Positions 42,096 to 49,650 of a stretch of DNA of 64,000 bases are shown here, piece by piece. Under the pieces are notes generated by a model. That model ran no database searches. It saw nothing but the letters and a program-made list of their open reading frames with translations, and was not told the origin of the DNA. The position numbers and the translations under genes are program-made. This DNA comes from Streptomyces sp. RB17 (lineage in GTDB: Bacteria; Actinomycetota; Actinomycetes; Streptomycetales; Streptomycetaceae). The stretch covers positions 434,001 to 498,000 of the forward strand of contig NZ_WEGL01000009.1 in NCBI RefSeq assembly GCF_009604455.1. The letters are read 5' to 3'. Positions within the stretch are counted from its first letter, which is position 1. Every line of letters begins with the position of its first letter.

Positions 42096-42141
42096 TGCGT
42101 GTTTCCCGGTTGCGTCGACGCTTGATGTGAGGCTGTTTCCC

Positions 42142-43560
42142 ATGTTCGATCCGGTCATAGCGCCCAGCGGTACGCTGCTCGGCCTGCTCCAGCGAGGCCG
42201 CGGCGACGGCACGCTGCACGCGCTCACCGCCCCGCGCGCCGAAGCCCTCGCGGCCCTGGACCACTGTGTACTGCGCGATCCCCGCCACGACTGGCAGGTG
42301 GAGAACCGCTCCCTCTACTACGCCCGGCTCTACCTCGACCTGAACGGCGAGCTGGACGCGATCGAGGCGCACCTCTTCGACCCCGAGGACGTCCTCGACA
42401 CCGACGAGTCCCGCACCGGCCTCGCCCTGGCCGTCCTCGGGCATCTCGCGTCCTACGGCAGGCGGGACGCACTCGAACTGCTGCGCCGGTACGCCGCCCA
42501 CGGCTCCAACTGGGCCTGGGCCCTGGACGAGCTGGCCCTCAGGGACGACGACGCGGGCCTGCGCGCCCTCGCCGCGCCCGTTCTGGCCCGCTTCCCCGCC
42601 GACCCCGAGGGGGAGGCCGAGCTGGCCGCCGCCGTACGCGACGCCTTCGAGCCGAGGCCATGGCGCCTGTGGGCGAAGGATCCGCGCGAATCGATCGCCA
42701 CACGCGTGCGTGCCGCCCAGGAGACCGGCTGTTTCGACCGCTGGCAGCGGCAGATGCGGCCCACCGGCCCCCGGCCGGGATGGAGCGTGCGCGCCGTCTT
42801 CGAATGGGCGCAGCAGGGCATGGACCGCGGCGCCGCCCTCCACGTCCCGGCCGCCCGCTGTCTGGTCGCCGTGGCCGGCCCCGAGGACCGGCCGGAGATC
42901 GTCCAGGCCGCCCGGACGGGCATCGACGGCGCCCGCTGCACCGCGCTGCGCTATCTCGCCGACAGCAACGACCCCGAGGCGCTCGACCTGATCGAGGCGG
43001 CCGTCGCCGACGGCACGACCGTCGTCGTGGAGGCCGCCGTCGACGCCTTCGAACGGATGTGCAGCATCACCGCCGTCGAGCGTGCCCGCCGCTGGGCCCA
43101 GCGCCCCGACGCGCTCGGTGCCGCCGCCGGACGCATGCTCGCCTGCCGCGGCGGCGCCCAGGACCGCGACCTCGTGCTCGGCGCCCTCCGCGAGGCCGTA
43201 CGGGGCGAGGGACCGGACGCGCCCACGCTGTGGACCCTCGTCGACGGCGCCGGGCGTCTCGGCATCGCCTGCGCCGCCCCCGTTCTGCGCCACGTCTACC
43301 GCGAGACGGCCTCCTCCCATCTCCGCGGCCGCGCCGCCCGCGCCCTGGCCGCCACCGACCCCTCCTTCGCCACCGGCTTCGCCGTCGAATGCCTGTGGGA
43401 CTGCGAGGAGACCACCCGCGAAGTCGCCGCCCGGCACGCCGAGACCGGTGACGCGCGGGTCGTCGAGCGCCTGCGCCGCCTGGCCGCCGATCCGGCCGAG
43501 GAGGCGGAGGTACAGACGGCGGTACGCAGCCGCTTCGGACCCGACGCCGCTCTCGGCTGA
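42142..43560 (+). CDS. HEAT-repeat protein
   Basis: A 472-residue soluble protein rich in Ala, Arg and Leu. The second half shows regular HEAT-like helix pairs (DPEALDLIEAAVADGTTVVVEAAVDAFERM, SSHLRGRAARALAATDPSFA). No catalytic motif is seen. The ATG of MFDPVIAP is chosen because GAGG is 9 bases ahead; the GTG at 42127 has no ribosome-binding site. Likely a protein-interaction scaffold; function unknown. A hairpin terminator follows. Confidence 0.8.
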   Translation: MFDPVIAPSGTLLGLLQRGRGDGTLHALTAPRAEALAALDHCVLRDPRHDWQVENRSLYYARLYLDLNGELDAIEAHLFDPEDVLDTDESRTGLALAVLGHLASYGRRDALELLRRYAAHGSNWAWALDELALRDDDAGLRALAAPVLARFPADPEGEAELAAAVRDAFEPRPWRLWAKDPRESIATRVRAAQETGCFDRWQRQMRPTGPRPGWSVRAVFEWAQQGMDRGAALHVPAARCLVAVAGPEDRPEIVQAARTGIDGARCTALRYLADSNDPEALDLIEAAVADGTTVVVEAAVDAFERMCSITAVERARRWAQRPDALGAAAGRMLACRGGAQDRDLVLGALREAVRGEGPDAPTLWTLVDGAGRLGIACAAPVLRHVYRETASSHLRGRAARALAATDPSFATGFAVECLWDCEETTREVAARHAETGDARVVERLRRLAADPAEEAEVQTAVRSRFGPDAALG

Positions 43561-43608
43561 CCCCCGCCCCGGGCGGACGACCGCCCGCCGGGTGAACACC
43601 GGGTGTCC

Positions 43609-43645
43609 CGCAGGTCAGGCGGTCATGACGGCCGTCTGACCTGCG
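43609..43645 (+). terminator. Terminator after HEAT-repeat gene
   Basis: A 10-bp perfect stem CGCAGGTCAG (43609-43618) with CTGACCTGCG (43636-43645), extended inward by further pairs to a small loop, 49 bp past the stop. Confidence 0.8.
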
Positions 43646-43734
43646 TGGGTGTGCAGCTCAACGCTCACAGGACGTTCTCCGGGCGGAAAGATCGAAGTTG
43701 ACGCGGCCACGTCCTGCGCGGCGACAACACCCGT

Positions 43735-44862
43735 ATGCGTGTCGTCATCGTGACCGAATCCTTTCCCCCCGATGTGAACGGCGTGGCCCACTGCGCGCTC
43801 CAGACCGCCCGGCACCTCGTAGATCGCGGTCACCATCCGCTCGTCGTCGCCCCCGCCCCCGCTCCCGGCAGCGGACCGGACACGGACGCCCCGTGCCCGG
43901 TCGTCCGGATCCCCTCCCTCCCGCTCCCCGGCTACCCCCAGGTCCGCGTCGCCCTCCCCAGCCGACGGCTCGCCGCGGCGCTCGTCCAACACCGCGCCGA
44001 CGTGGTCCATCTCGCCAGCCCCTTCGTCCTCGGCGTGCGCGGCATGGCCGCCGCCGCCAAGCTCGGCATCCCTGCCGTCGCCGTCTACCAGACCGACCTG
44101 GCCGGTTACGCCCGCACCTACATGGGTGCCGGCGAGGCGGCCGCGTGGCGCCGGATCCGCTCCGTGCACGCCGCCGCCGACCGCACCCTCGCCCCCTCCA
44201 GCGCCGCCCTGAGCGACCTGGAGACGCACGGCGTGCCCCGGGTCCGGCTGTGGCCGCGCGGCGTGGACACCGTACGTTTCCGGCCAGATCTGCGCGACGA
44301 GGCACTGCGTCGCGAACTCGCCCCGAACGGCGAGCTGATCGTCGGCTACGTCGGCCGGCTCGCCCCCGAGAAGCACGTCGAACTCCTCGCCGGTGCCTGC
44401 GGCCTGGACGGCGTCAAGGTCGTGGTCGTCGGCGACGGGCCCAGCCACGCCCATCTCACCGAGGCCCTGCCCGGTGCCGTCTTCCTCGGCCGCCGCACCG
44501 GCGGCGACCTCGCCCGGATCTTCGCCTCGCTGGACCTGTTCGTGCACACCGGCCCCTTCGAGACGTTCTGCCAGACCGTCCAGGAGGCCATGGCCAGCGG
44601 AGTCCCGGTCGTCGCGCCCGCCGCCGGCGGCCCGCTCGACCTGGTCGCCCACGGCCGCACCGGATACCTGGTCCCGCCGCGCGACGCCGTCGCCGTGCAG
44701 GAGGCCGTCCGGGAACTGGCCGCCAACCCGGCCCGGCGGGCCGCGTTCGGCGCCGCCGCGCGCGCGATGGTCGAGGGCCGCACCTGGGCCGCCGTCGGCG
44801 ACCAGCTGATCGCCCACTACGACGACGTGCTCGCGGCGCGGAAGACGGCGGTGGCGGCATGA
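43735..44862 (+). CDS. Glycosyltransferase family 4 (1)
   Basis: A 375-residue GT-B fold enzyme. The acceptor-side N-terminal domain starts RVVIVTESFPPDVNGVAHCALQTARHL. The donor-side domain carries GRLAPEKHVELLA, and the nucleotide-sugar motif FCQTVQEAMASGVPVVAPAAGGPLDLV includes the EX7E-like glutamates. It resembles MgtA/PimB-type mannosyltransferases that build polyprenol- or phosphatidylinositol-linked glycans, but donor and acceptor are not determinable. It heads a three-gene operon; its stop overlaps the next start (ATGA). TTGACG lies about 35 bases ahead of the ATG. Confidence 0.9.
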   Translation: MRVVIVTESFPPDVNGVAHCALQTARHLVDRGHHPLVVAPAPAPGSGPDTDAPCPVVRIPSLPLPGYPQVRVALPSRRLAAALVQHRADVVHLASPFVLGVRGMAAAAKLGIPAVAVYQTDLAGYARTYMGAGEAAAWRRIRSVHAAADRTLAPSSAALSDLETHGVPRVRLWPRGVDTVRFRPDLRDEALRRELAPNGELIVGYVGRLAPEKHVELLAGACGLDGVKVVVVGDGPSHAHLTEALPGAVFLGRRTGGDLARIFASLDLFVHTGPFETFCQTVQEAMASGVPVVAPAAGGPLDLVAHGRTGYLVPPRDAVAVQEAVRELAANPARRAAFGAAARAMVEGRTWAAVGDQLIAHYDDVLAARKTAVAA

Positions 44863-46034
44863 CCGGCCACTCCCTGCGCATCGTCCGGCTCGCCAACTTC
44901 GTCGCCCCGGCCTCCGGCGGCCTGCGCACCGCACTGCGCGAGCTGGGCAAGGGCTTCAAGGCGGCGGGCCACGACCCCGTCCTGATCGTGCCCGGCGAAC
45001 GGCACACCGACCGCGACACCGAGCAGGGCCGCGTCATCACCCTCCCCGGCCCCCTCCTGCCCGGCACCGGTGGCTACCGCGTCCTGACCGACAAGCGGCG
45101 CGTGGCCGCCCTCCTGGAAGAGCTGGCCCCGGACCGCCTGGAGGTCTCCGACCGCACGACCCTGCGCTGGACCGGCCGCTGGGCCCGCCGCGCGCGCGTG
45201 CCCGCCGTGATGGTCTCCCACGAGACCGCCGACGGCGTGCTGCGCACCTGGGGCCTGCCCGAGCACCTCTCCCGGCGCGCCGCCGACGCGCTCAACACCC
45301 GTACCGCGCACGTCTACTCACGGGTGGTGTGCACCACCGAGTTCGCCGAGCGCGAGTTCGTGCGCATCGGCGCGCGCAACGTCGTACGCGCCCCCCTGGG
45401 CGTCGACCTGACGGAACGCCACCCCACGCTGCGCGACCCGGGCCTGCGCGCCCTGCACGCGCGCGGGGACGAGGCGCTGCTCGTGATGTGCTCCCGGCTG
45501 TCCGTCGAGAAGCGGCCCGGGACCGCGCTGGACGCCCTGGACGCGCTGATACGGCGCGGGCGCCGGGCGGTGCTCGTGGTGGCCGGGGACGGGCCGCTCA
45601 GGGCCCGGCTCGAGCAGCGCGCGCGGGAGCACGGGCTGCCCGTGACCTTCCTCGGGCACGTCTCCGACCGGGCCGCGCTCGGCGCCCTCCAGGCGAGTGC
45701 GGACATCGCCCTCGCGCCCGGGCCCGCCGAGACCTTCGGGCTCGCCGCCCTGGAGGCCATGGCGTGCGGCACGCCCGTCGTGGCGAGCAGATCGTCCGCG
45801 CTGTCCGAGGTCATCGGCTCCGCCGGGGCGACCGCGGCCGACCACGGCGAGGCGTTCGCGGACGCCGTGGAACTGCTCCTGGACCGTGGCGAGCATGCAC
45901 GCCGGGAGGCGGCACGCGCGCGAGCGGAGTGCTTCGGCTGGGGTGCGGCCGTGGAGGCGTTCCTCGCGGCCCACGACGCGGAGGTGCTCCGCCCGACCGG
46001 GGTCCGTCGCACCGTGCCGGAGGGCGTGGCATGA
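44859..46034 (+). CDS. Glycosyltransferase family 4 (2)
   Basis: A 391-residue GT-B glycosyltransferase paralogous in fold to the preceding one. Key segments: RLANFVAPASGGLRTALRELG, SRLSVEKRPGTALDAL, GHVSDRAALGALQASADIALAPGPAETFGLAALEAMACGTPVVASRSSALSEVI. The retaining GT4 glutamates are present. Its coupling on both sides (ATGA at each end) suggests that both transferases and the SGNH hydrolase act on one envelope glycolipid or glycan; this is inference. Confidence 0.9.
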   Translation: MTGHSLRIVRLANFVAPASGGLRTALRELGKGFKAAGHDPVLIVPGERHTDRDTEQGRVITLPGPLLPGTGGYRVLTDKRRVAALLEELAPDRLEVSDRTTLRWTGRWARRARVPAVMVSHETADGVLRTWGLPEHLSRRAADALNTRTAHVYSRVVCTTEFAEREFVRIGARNVVRAPLGVDLTERHPTLRDPGLRALHARGDEALLVMCSRLSVEKRPGTALDALDALIRRGRRAVLVVAGDGPLRARLEQRAREHGLPVTFLGHVSDRAALGALQASADIALAPGPAETFGLAALEAMACGTPVVASRSSALSEVIGSAGATAADHGEAFADAVELLLDRGEHARREAARARAECFGWGAAVEAFLAAHDAEVLRPTGVRRTVPEGVA

Positions 46035-47530
46035 GCCCCGTCCGCTTCGTCGCCCTCGGGGACTCGCTCACCCAGGGCGTGGGCGACCCCGCGGGGGACG
46101 GCTGGCGGGGCTGGGCCGCGCTGCTGGCGCCCTCCCTCGCCGAGACCGCCGACGCCGTGGAGTTCACCAACCTCGCGGTCAGCGGTGCGCAGACCCGTGA
46201 CGTGCTGGAGCGGCAGACTCCGGCCGCCCTCGTACTCCGTCCCGACCTGGTGTCGGTGGTGATCGGCGTCAACGACACACTGCGCCGCACCTTCGACATC
46301 CAGGCGGTGGCCGCCCATCTCGACGCGGTCTACGCGGCCTTCACCCGCGAGGGCGCCACCCTGCTCACCGCCTGCCTGCCCGACCCCGGCGCGATGCTGG
46401 GACTGCCCAGTGCTCTGGCCCGTCCGCTGGCCCGCCGGCTGCGGGCCGTCAACACGGTCGTCCACGCGCTGTCCGAGCGCTACGGTGCCGTCCACCTGCA
46501 CGCCACGGACGGTTCCTGGATCACCGACCGGGACCTGTGGAGCGCCGACCGGCTGCACCCGGGCGAGCGCGGCCACCGGCAGCTCGCCGTCCGCTTCCAC
46601 GCCCTGCTCTCCGAGGCGGGCCGTCCGACCGGACAACCGCCGTCCCCCGAACCGGAGTTCCCCGCGCCCACCCGGGCGGCGAGCCTGCTGTGGCTCGCCA
46701 CGGCGGGCACGGCCTGGGTGGCCCGGCGCTGCAAGGACCTGCTGCCCCAGCTGCTGCGCCTGGCCGCCGACGAGCTGCACCACCGGGCCCGGGGCACCAG
46801 CGCCCGCCTCGACCTGAGTGCCTCGGCGGCGGCGTCCGCGGCCCTGGCCGCCCTGACGGAGGCCCCCACCCAGGACGCCGAGGCTCAGCGGCGCCCTGCA
46901 GCCACGAACACACCGGGGACACCGAGCCCGACGGCGCCGACCGGCTCCGAAACGGCCCGCGCTGCGACGGTCGCCGGTGCAGCCGGAGCTGCGACGGTCG
47001 CTGGTTCTGTCCTGGCTTCGAAGGTCGCTGGCTCTGCCTGTGTTGCGACGGTCGCTGGTCCCGCCCGCGCTTCGACGGTCACTGGGGCGGCCGGAGCGGC
47101 GAGGCCGGGGGTGGTGGTCGGTGCGGCTGGTGAAGTGAGGCCTGCGGTGGTGGTCGGTGCGGCCACGGTGCCGGACACGGGCGGCCAGGCCGGCGTGCCT
47201 GGTGTGGCGCGCGTGGTCCGGGCGGTCGGCCTGGCCGGTGACGCGAGGTCGGGGGTGGCGGTTCGTGCCGCCACGGTCCCGGAGCCGGATACGCCTGGAG
47301 AGGCCGCGGCGCCAGGTGCGGTCGGCGCGGCCTCGTCGGTCGGCGCCGCCTGTGGGGCGAGGCAGGCGGTGCCTGCGGCCAGGGTGGCAGATTCGGGCTG
47401 TCCGGTTCCGGCGCCCTGTGCGGTCGGCGCGGCCTCGGCGGTGGGTGCGGCCTGTGCGGCCACGGTGCCGGATACGGCTTGCGCAGGCATCGGCCCGCAG
47501 GCGGCGCGAACCACAACGGTCACCGGGTAG
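46031..47530 (+). CDS. SGNH/GDSL hydrolase with repetitive C-terminal tail
   Basis: A 499-residue protein whose first about 215 residues are an SGNH esterase: block I ALGDSLTQGVGD (Ser about 11), block III VIGVNDT, block V DRLHPGERGHRQLA with the Asp/His dyad. There is no signal peptide. Residues 225-310 include a short amphipathic segment and Pro/Thr-rich linker. From residue 311 the protein is low complexity: five 9-residue repeats of consensus AATVAGxxx encoded by 27-bp tandem units (46961-47095), then degenerate Val/Gly/Ala stretches to the end. Codon use in the tail is less GC-rich at third positions than in the domain. Relatives end near residue 280-300 as I recall, so the tail is probably a recent expansion. 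Confidence 0.85.
   Translation: MSPVRFVALGDSLTQGVGDPAGDGWRGWAALLAPSLAETADAVEFTNLAVSGAQTRDVLERQTPAALVLRPDLVSVVIGVNDTLRRTFDIQAVAAHLDAVYAAFTREGATLLTACLPDPGAMLGLPSALARPLARRLRAVNTVVHALSERYGAVHLHATDGSWITDRDLWSADRLHPGERGHRQLAVRFHALLSEAGRPTGQPPSPEPEFPAPTRAASLLWLATAGTAWVARRCKDLLPQLLRLAADELHHRARGTSARLDLSASAAASAALAALTEAPTQDAEAQRRPAATNTPGTPSPTAPTGSETARAATVAGAAGAATVAGSVLASKVAGSACVATVAGPARASTVTGAAGAARPGVVVGAAGEVRPAVVVGAATVPDTGGQAGVPGVARVVRAVGLAGDARSGVAVRAATVPEPDTPGEAAAPGAVGAASSVGAACGARQAVPAARVADSGCPVPAPCAVGAASAVGAACAATVPDTACAGIGPQAARTTTVTG
46961..47095 (+). repeat. 27-bp tandem repeat inside SGNH hydrolase gene
   Basis: Five head-to-tail units of 27 bp beginning at 46961, 46988, 47015, 47042 and 47069, core GCGACGGTCGCTGG. 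All keep the reading frame and encode a 9-residue motif. Confidence 0.9.
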
Positions 47531-47880
47531 TTCCGGCGGTCGGAGGGCCGCCCGAGAGACCGCCGGGCGCCCGTCCGACGGGCCCGGATCGCGCCGACGA
47601 GCGGGCCTCCCCGGGGAGTTCCCCTGGCGGGGCCCGCTTCGGTGTCGGCGCCTTGGTAGTCGGCCGGCGCGGGCGTCGCAGCGGGGAAGTCGAGCACGCG
47701 CGCGTGGCACAGGTCCGTCTTTGTCTCCTCCGCCGCACCGGTACGAGCGGTGCCGTGCCCGGGGCGTGTCGCGGTGGCCTGCTTGCCGGGGGGCGGCGGG
47801 CGGGTCACGGGAGCGCGCCGCGTGGTCGCACCGCACACGGAAGGATCACGTCCGTCGCGCGGAGGCCGACCCCGGCGGCC
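47531..47880. other. Gene-free convergent spacer
   Basis: 350 bp between the SGNH hydrolase and the convergent hydro-lyase. It contains an inverted repeat AGCGGGCC (47600-47607) and GGCCCGCT (47631-47638) with an inner CCCCGGGG hairpin, a plausible terminator for the plus-strand operon. A minus-strand ORF runs through it but has poor composition. Nothing else is recognised. Confidence 0.5.
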
Positions 47881-48720
47881 TCAGACGATGCCGACCAGCC
47901 GGTACTGCTCGTCGCGGGCGTCGGTCAGGAGCATCTGGCCGGGGGCGTGGGTGATGGCGAACGGCGGCCGGGAGGCCATCACCGCCGCCTGCGGGGTCAC
48001 ACCACAGGCCCAGAACACCGGGATGTCACCGGGCGCGGCGGTCACCGGCTCGCCGAAGTCGGGGCGGGCCAGATCCTCGACACCGAGGCCCGCGGGGTCT
48101 CCGCAGTGCACCGGCCCGCCGTGCACGGCCGGCAACAGGCTGCTCTCCCGGATCGCGGACCGGATGTGCTCCGCCGGCACCGGCCGCATGGACACCACCA
48201 TCGGCCCGCGCAGCCGCCCGGCCGCCCGGCACGGGCGCGTGGTGACGTACATCGGCACGTTGCGACCCTGCTCGACGTGCCGGATCGGCACCCCCGCCCG
48301 GGCGAGCGCCCACTCGAAGGTGAAGCTGCAGCCGAGCAGGAACGACACCAGGTCGTCCCGCCAGTGCGCGCGCACGTCGGTGGGCTCCTCGACCAGCTCG
48401 CCGTCCCGCCACACCCGGTAGCGCGGCAGATCCGTGCGCAGGTCGGCGCCCTCGGCCAGGACGGTCGACGTGGAGCCGGCGTCCGTGACGTCCAGCAGTG
48501 GGCACGGCTTGGGATTGCGCTGGCAGAACAGCAGCATGTCGTACGCCCAGTCGGCCGGTACCGAGATCAGGTTGGCCTGGGTGTGGCCCGCGGCGACACC
48601 GGAAGTCGGGCCCGCGAGGCCGTCCCGGAAGCGGGCCCGGGCGGTTTCCGGGGTCCACGCGTGCGCGTGCTCCTCGACTGCCGTGACGGGGAGGTCCTCG
48701 GTACGTGGTGTCTGTGTCAT
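47881..48720 (-). CDS. Putative hydro-lyase / D-glutamate cyclase family (DUF1445)
   Basis: A 279-residue protein of the DUF1445 (UPF0317) family. Characteristic segments are GHTQANLISVPADWAYDMLLFCQRNPKPCPLLDVTDAG, LVSFLLGCSFTFEWAL and the C-terminal DIPVFWACGVTPQAAVM, ITHAPGQML. Mammalian and bacterial relatives include D-glutamate cyclase, and many are annotated as putative hydro-lyases; the substrate here is unknown. GAGGAG precedes the ATG. It is divergent from a GntR-type regulator, with a 19-bp palindrome between them that probably controls it. Confidence 0.88.
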   Translation of the reverse strand: MTQTPRTEDLPVTAVEEHAHAWTPETARARFRDGLAGPTSGVAAGHTQANLISVPADWAYDMLLFCQRNPKPCPLLDVTDAGSTSTVLAEGADLRTDLPRYRVWRDGELVEEPTDVRAHWRDDLVSFLLGCSFTFEWALARAGVPIRHVEQGRNVPMYVTTRPCRAAGRLRGPMVVSMRPVPAEHIRSAIRESSLLPAVHGGPVHCGDPAGLGVEDLARPDFGEPVTAAPGDIPVFWACGVTPQAAVMASRPPFAITHAPGQMLLTDARDEQYRLVGIV

Positions 48721-48764
48721 GCCGGCTCCTCGGGACGTGAGCAATGCCGTCCCGGGCACGGTAG

Positions 48765-48783
48765 AGGATCGTTCAACGATCCT
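48765..48783. promoter_or_regulatory. 19-bp perfect palindrome, probable GntR operator
   Basis: AGGATCGTTCAACGATCCT is perfectly symmetrical about one central base, 45 bp upstream of the hydro-lyase start and 48 bp upstream of the GntR gene start. Its position in a 110-bp divergent spacer makes autoregulation and control of the hydro-lyase likely. Confidence 0.7.
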
Positions 48784-48830
48784 TCAATACCCATGTTGTT
48801 TCGTCCCGGACTGTGCGATTGAATTCCGGC

Positions 48831-49532
48831 ATGGCAGAGCAGTTGACGTCACTGGCCGACGACCGTGCGCTCCTGGGGCGTACCAGCACGGCGGAGCGGG
48901 TCTCGGACATCCTCCGGAGTCGCATCGCCGACGGGTACTTCCCGCCCGGCACCCGGCTGTCGGAGGACGCCATCGGCGGGGCGCTCGGGGTCTCCCGCAA
49001 CACCCTGCGCGAGGCGTTCCGGCTGCTCACGCACGAACGCCTGCTGGTCCACGAGCTCAACCGCGGGGTGTTCGTGCGGGTCCTGACCGTCGAGGACGTC
49101 GAGGACATCTTCCGCGCGCGCTCCCTGGTCGAGTGCGCCGTCGTGCGCGGGCTCGGCGAGCCGCCGTACCGGCTGGAGGCGGTGGCCGCGGCGGTTGCGG
49201 AGGGGGAGCGGGCGACCGCGGAGAACGACTGGAACGCGCTGGGCACCGCCAACATCCACTTCCACCGGGAACTGGTCGCCCTCGCGGGCAGCGAACGCAC
49301 CGACGAACTGATGCGCAGCGTCTTCGCCGAGCTGCGGCTCGCCTTCCATGTGGTCGACGACCCGCGCCGGCTGCACGAGCCCTATCTGGCCCGCAACCGC
49401 CGGATCCTGCAGGCACTGCAGGCCGGAGACAAGCGCGAGGCCGAGCGGCTGCTGGAGACGTACCTCGCGGACTCACTGGAGCGGATGGTGGAGGTGTACC
49501 GGCGACGGGTGGGCGAGGGAAGCGCCCCGTAA
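48831..49532 (+). CDS. GntR-family regulator, FCD type
   Basis: A 233-residue regulator with an N-terminal winged helix (ILRSRIADGYFPPGTRLSEDAIGGALGVSRNTLREAFRLLTHERLL) and an all-helical FCD effector domain (VEDIFRARSLVECAVV, NIHFHRELVALAGSERTDELM, LQAGDKREAERLLETYL). FCD proteins usually sense organic acids via a metal site; the His residues in NIHFHREL fit that. The ATG has no strong ribosome-binding site, and an in-frame GTG at 48813 is possible. Its likely targets are itself and the divergent hydro-lyase. Confidence 0.9.
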   Translation: MAEQLTSLADDRALLGRTSTAERVSDILRSRIADGYFPPGTRLSEDAIGGALGVSRNTLREAFRLLTHERLLVHELNRGVFVRVLTVEDVEDIFRARSLVECAVVRGLGEPPYRLEAVAAAVAEGERATAENDWNALGTANIHFHRELVALAGSERTDELMRSVFAELRLAFHVVDDPRRLHEPYLARNRRILQALQAGDKREAERLLETYLADSLERMVEVYRRRVGEGSAP

Positions 49533-49636
49533 GGGCGCGGGCCGGCGACGGCCGGCCCGCGCCCGAAGAACGAACCGCACCCCTGTCGGTCAAACCGGCG
49601 GAGCCGCTCGTTTGGGTCGATGTCAGACCCAGGACC

Positions 49637-49650
49637 TACTCTGTGCACCG
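49637..49650 (+). promoter_or_regulatory. -10 element of a probable leaderless transcript
   Basis: TACTCT (49637-49642) lies 7 bases upstream of a GTG codon, placing the likely transcription start on or next to that start codon. TTGGGT 19 bases further upstream is a weak -35. This favours the GTG at 49650 over the ATG at 49620, which has no ribosome-binding site. Confidence 0.4.

Noticed and set aside
46885..47838. 317-residue minus-strand open frame over the SGNH tail
   Set aside because: Composition is Ala/Pro/Thr repeats mirroring the plus-strand tandem repeat; no start signal. The plus frame continues uninterrupted from a well-defined catalytic domain. It cannot be fully excluded.
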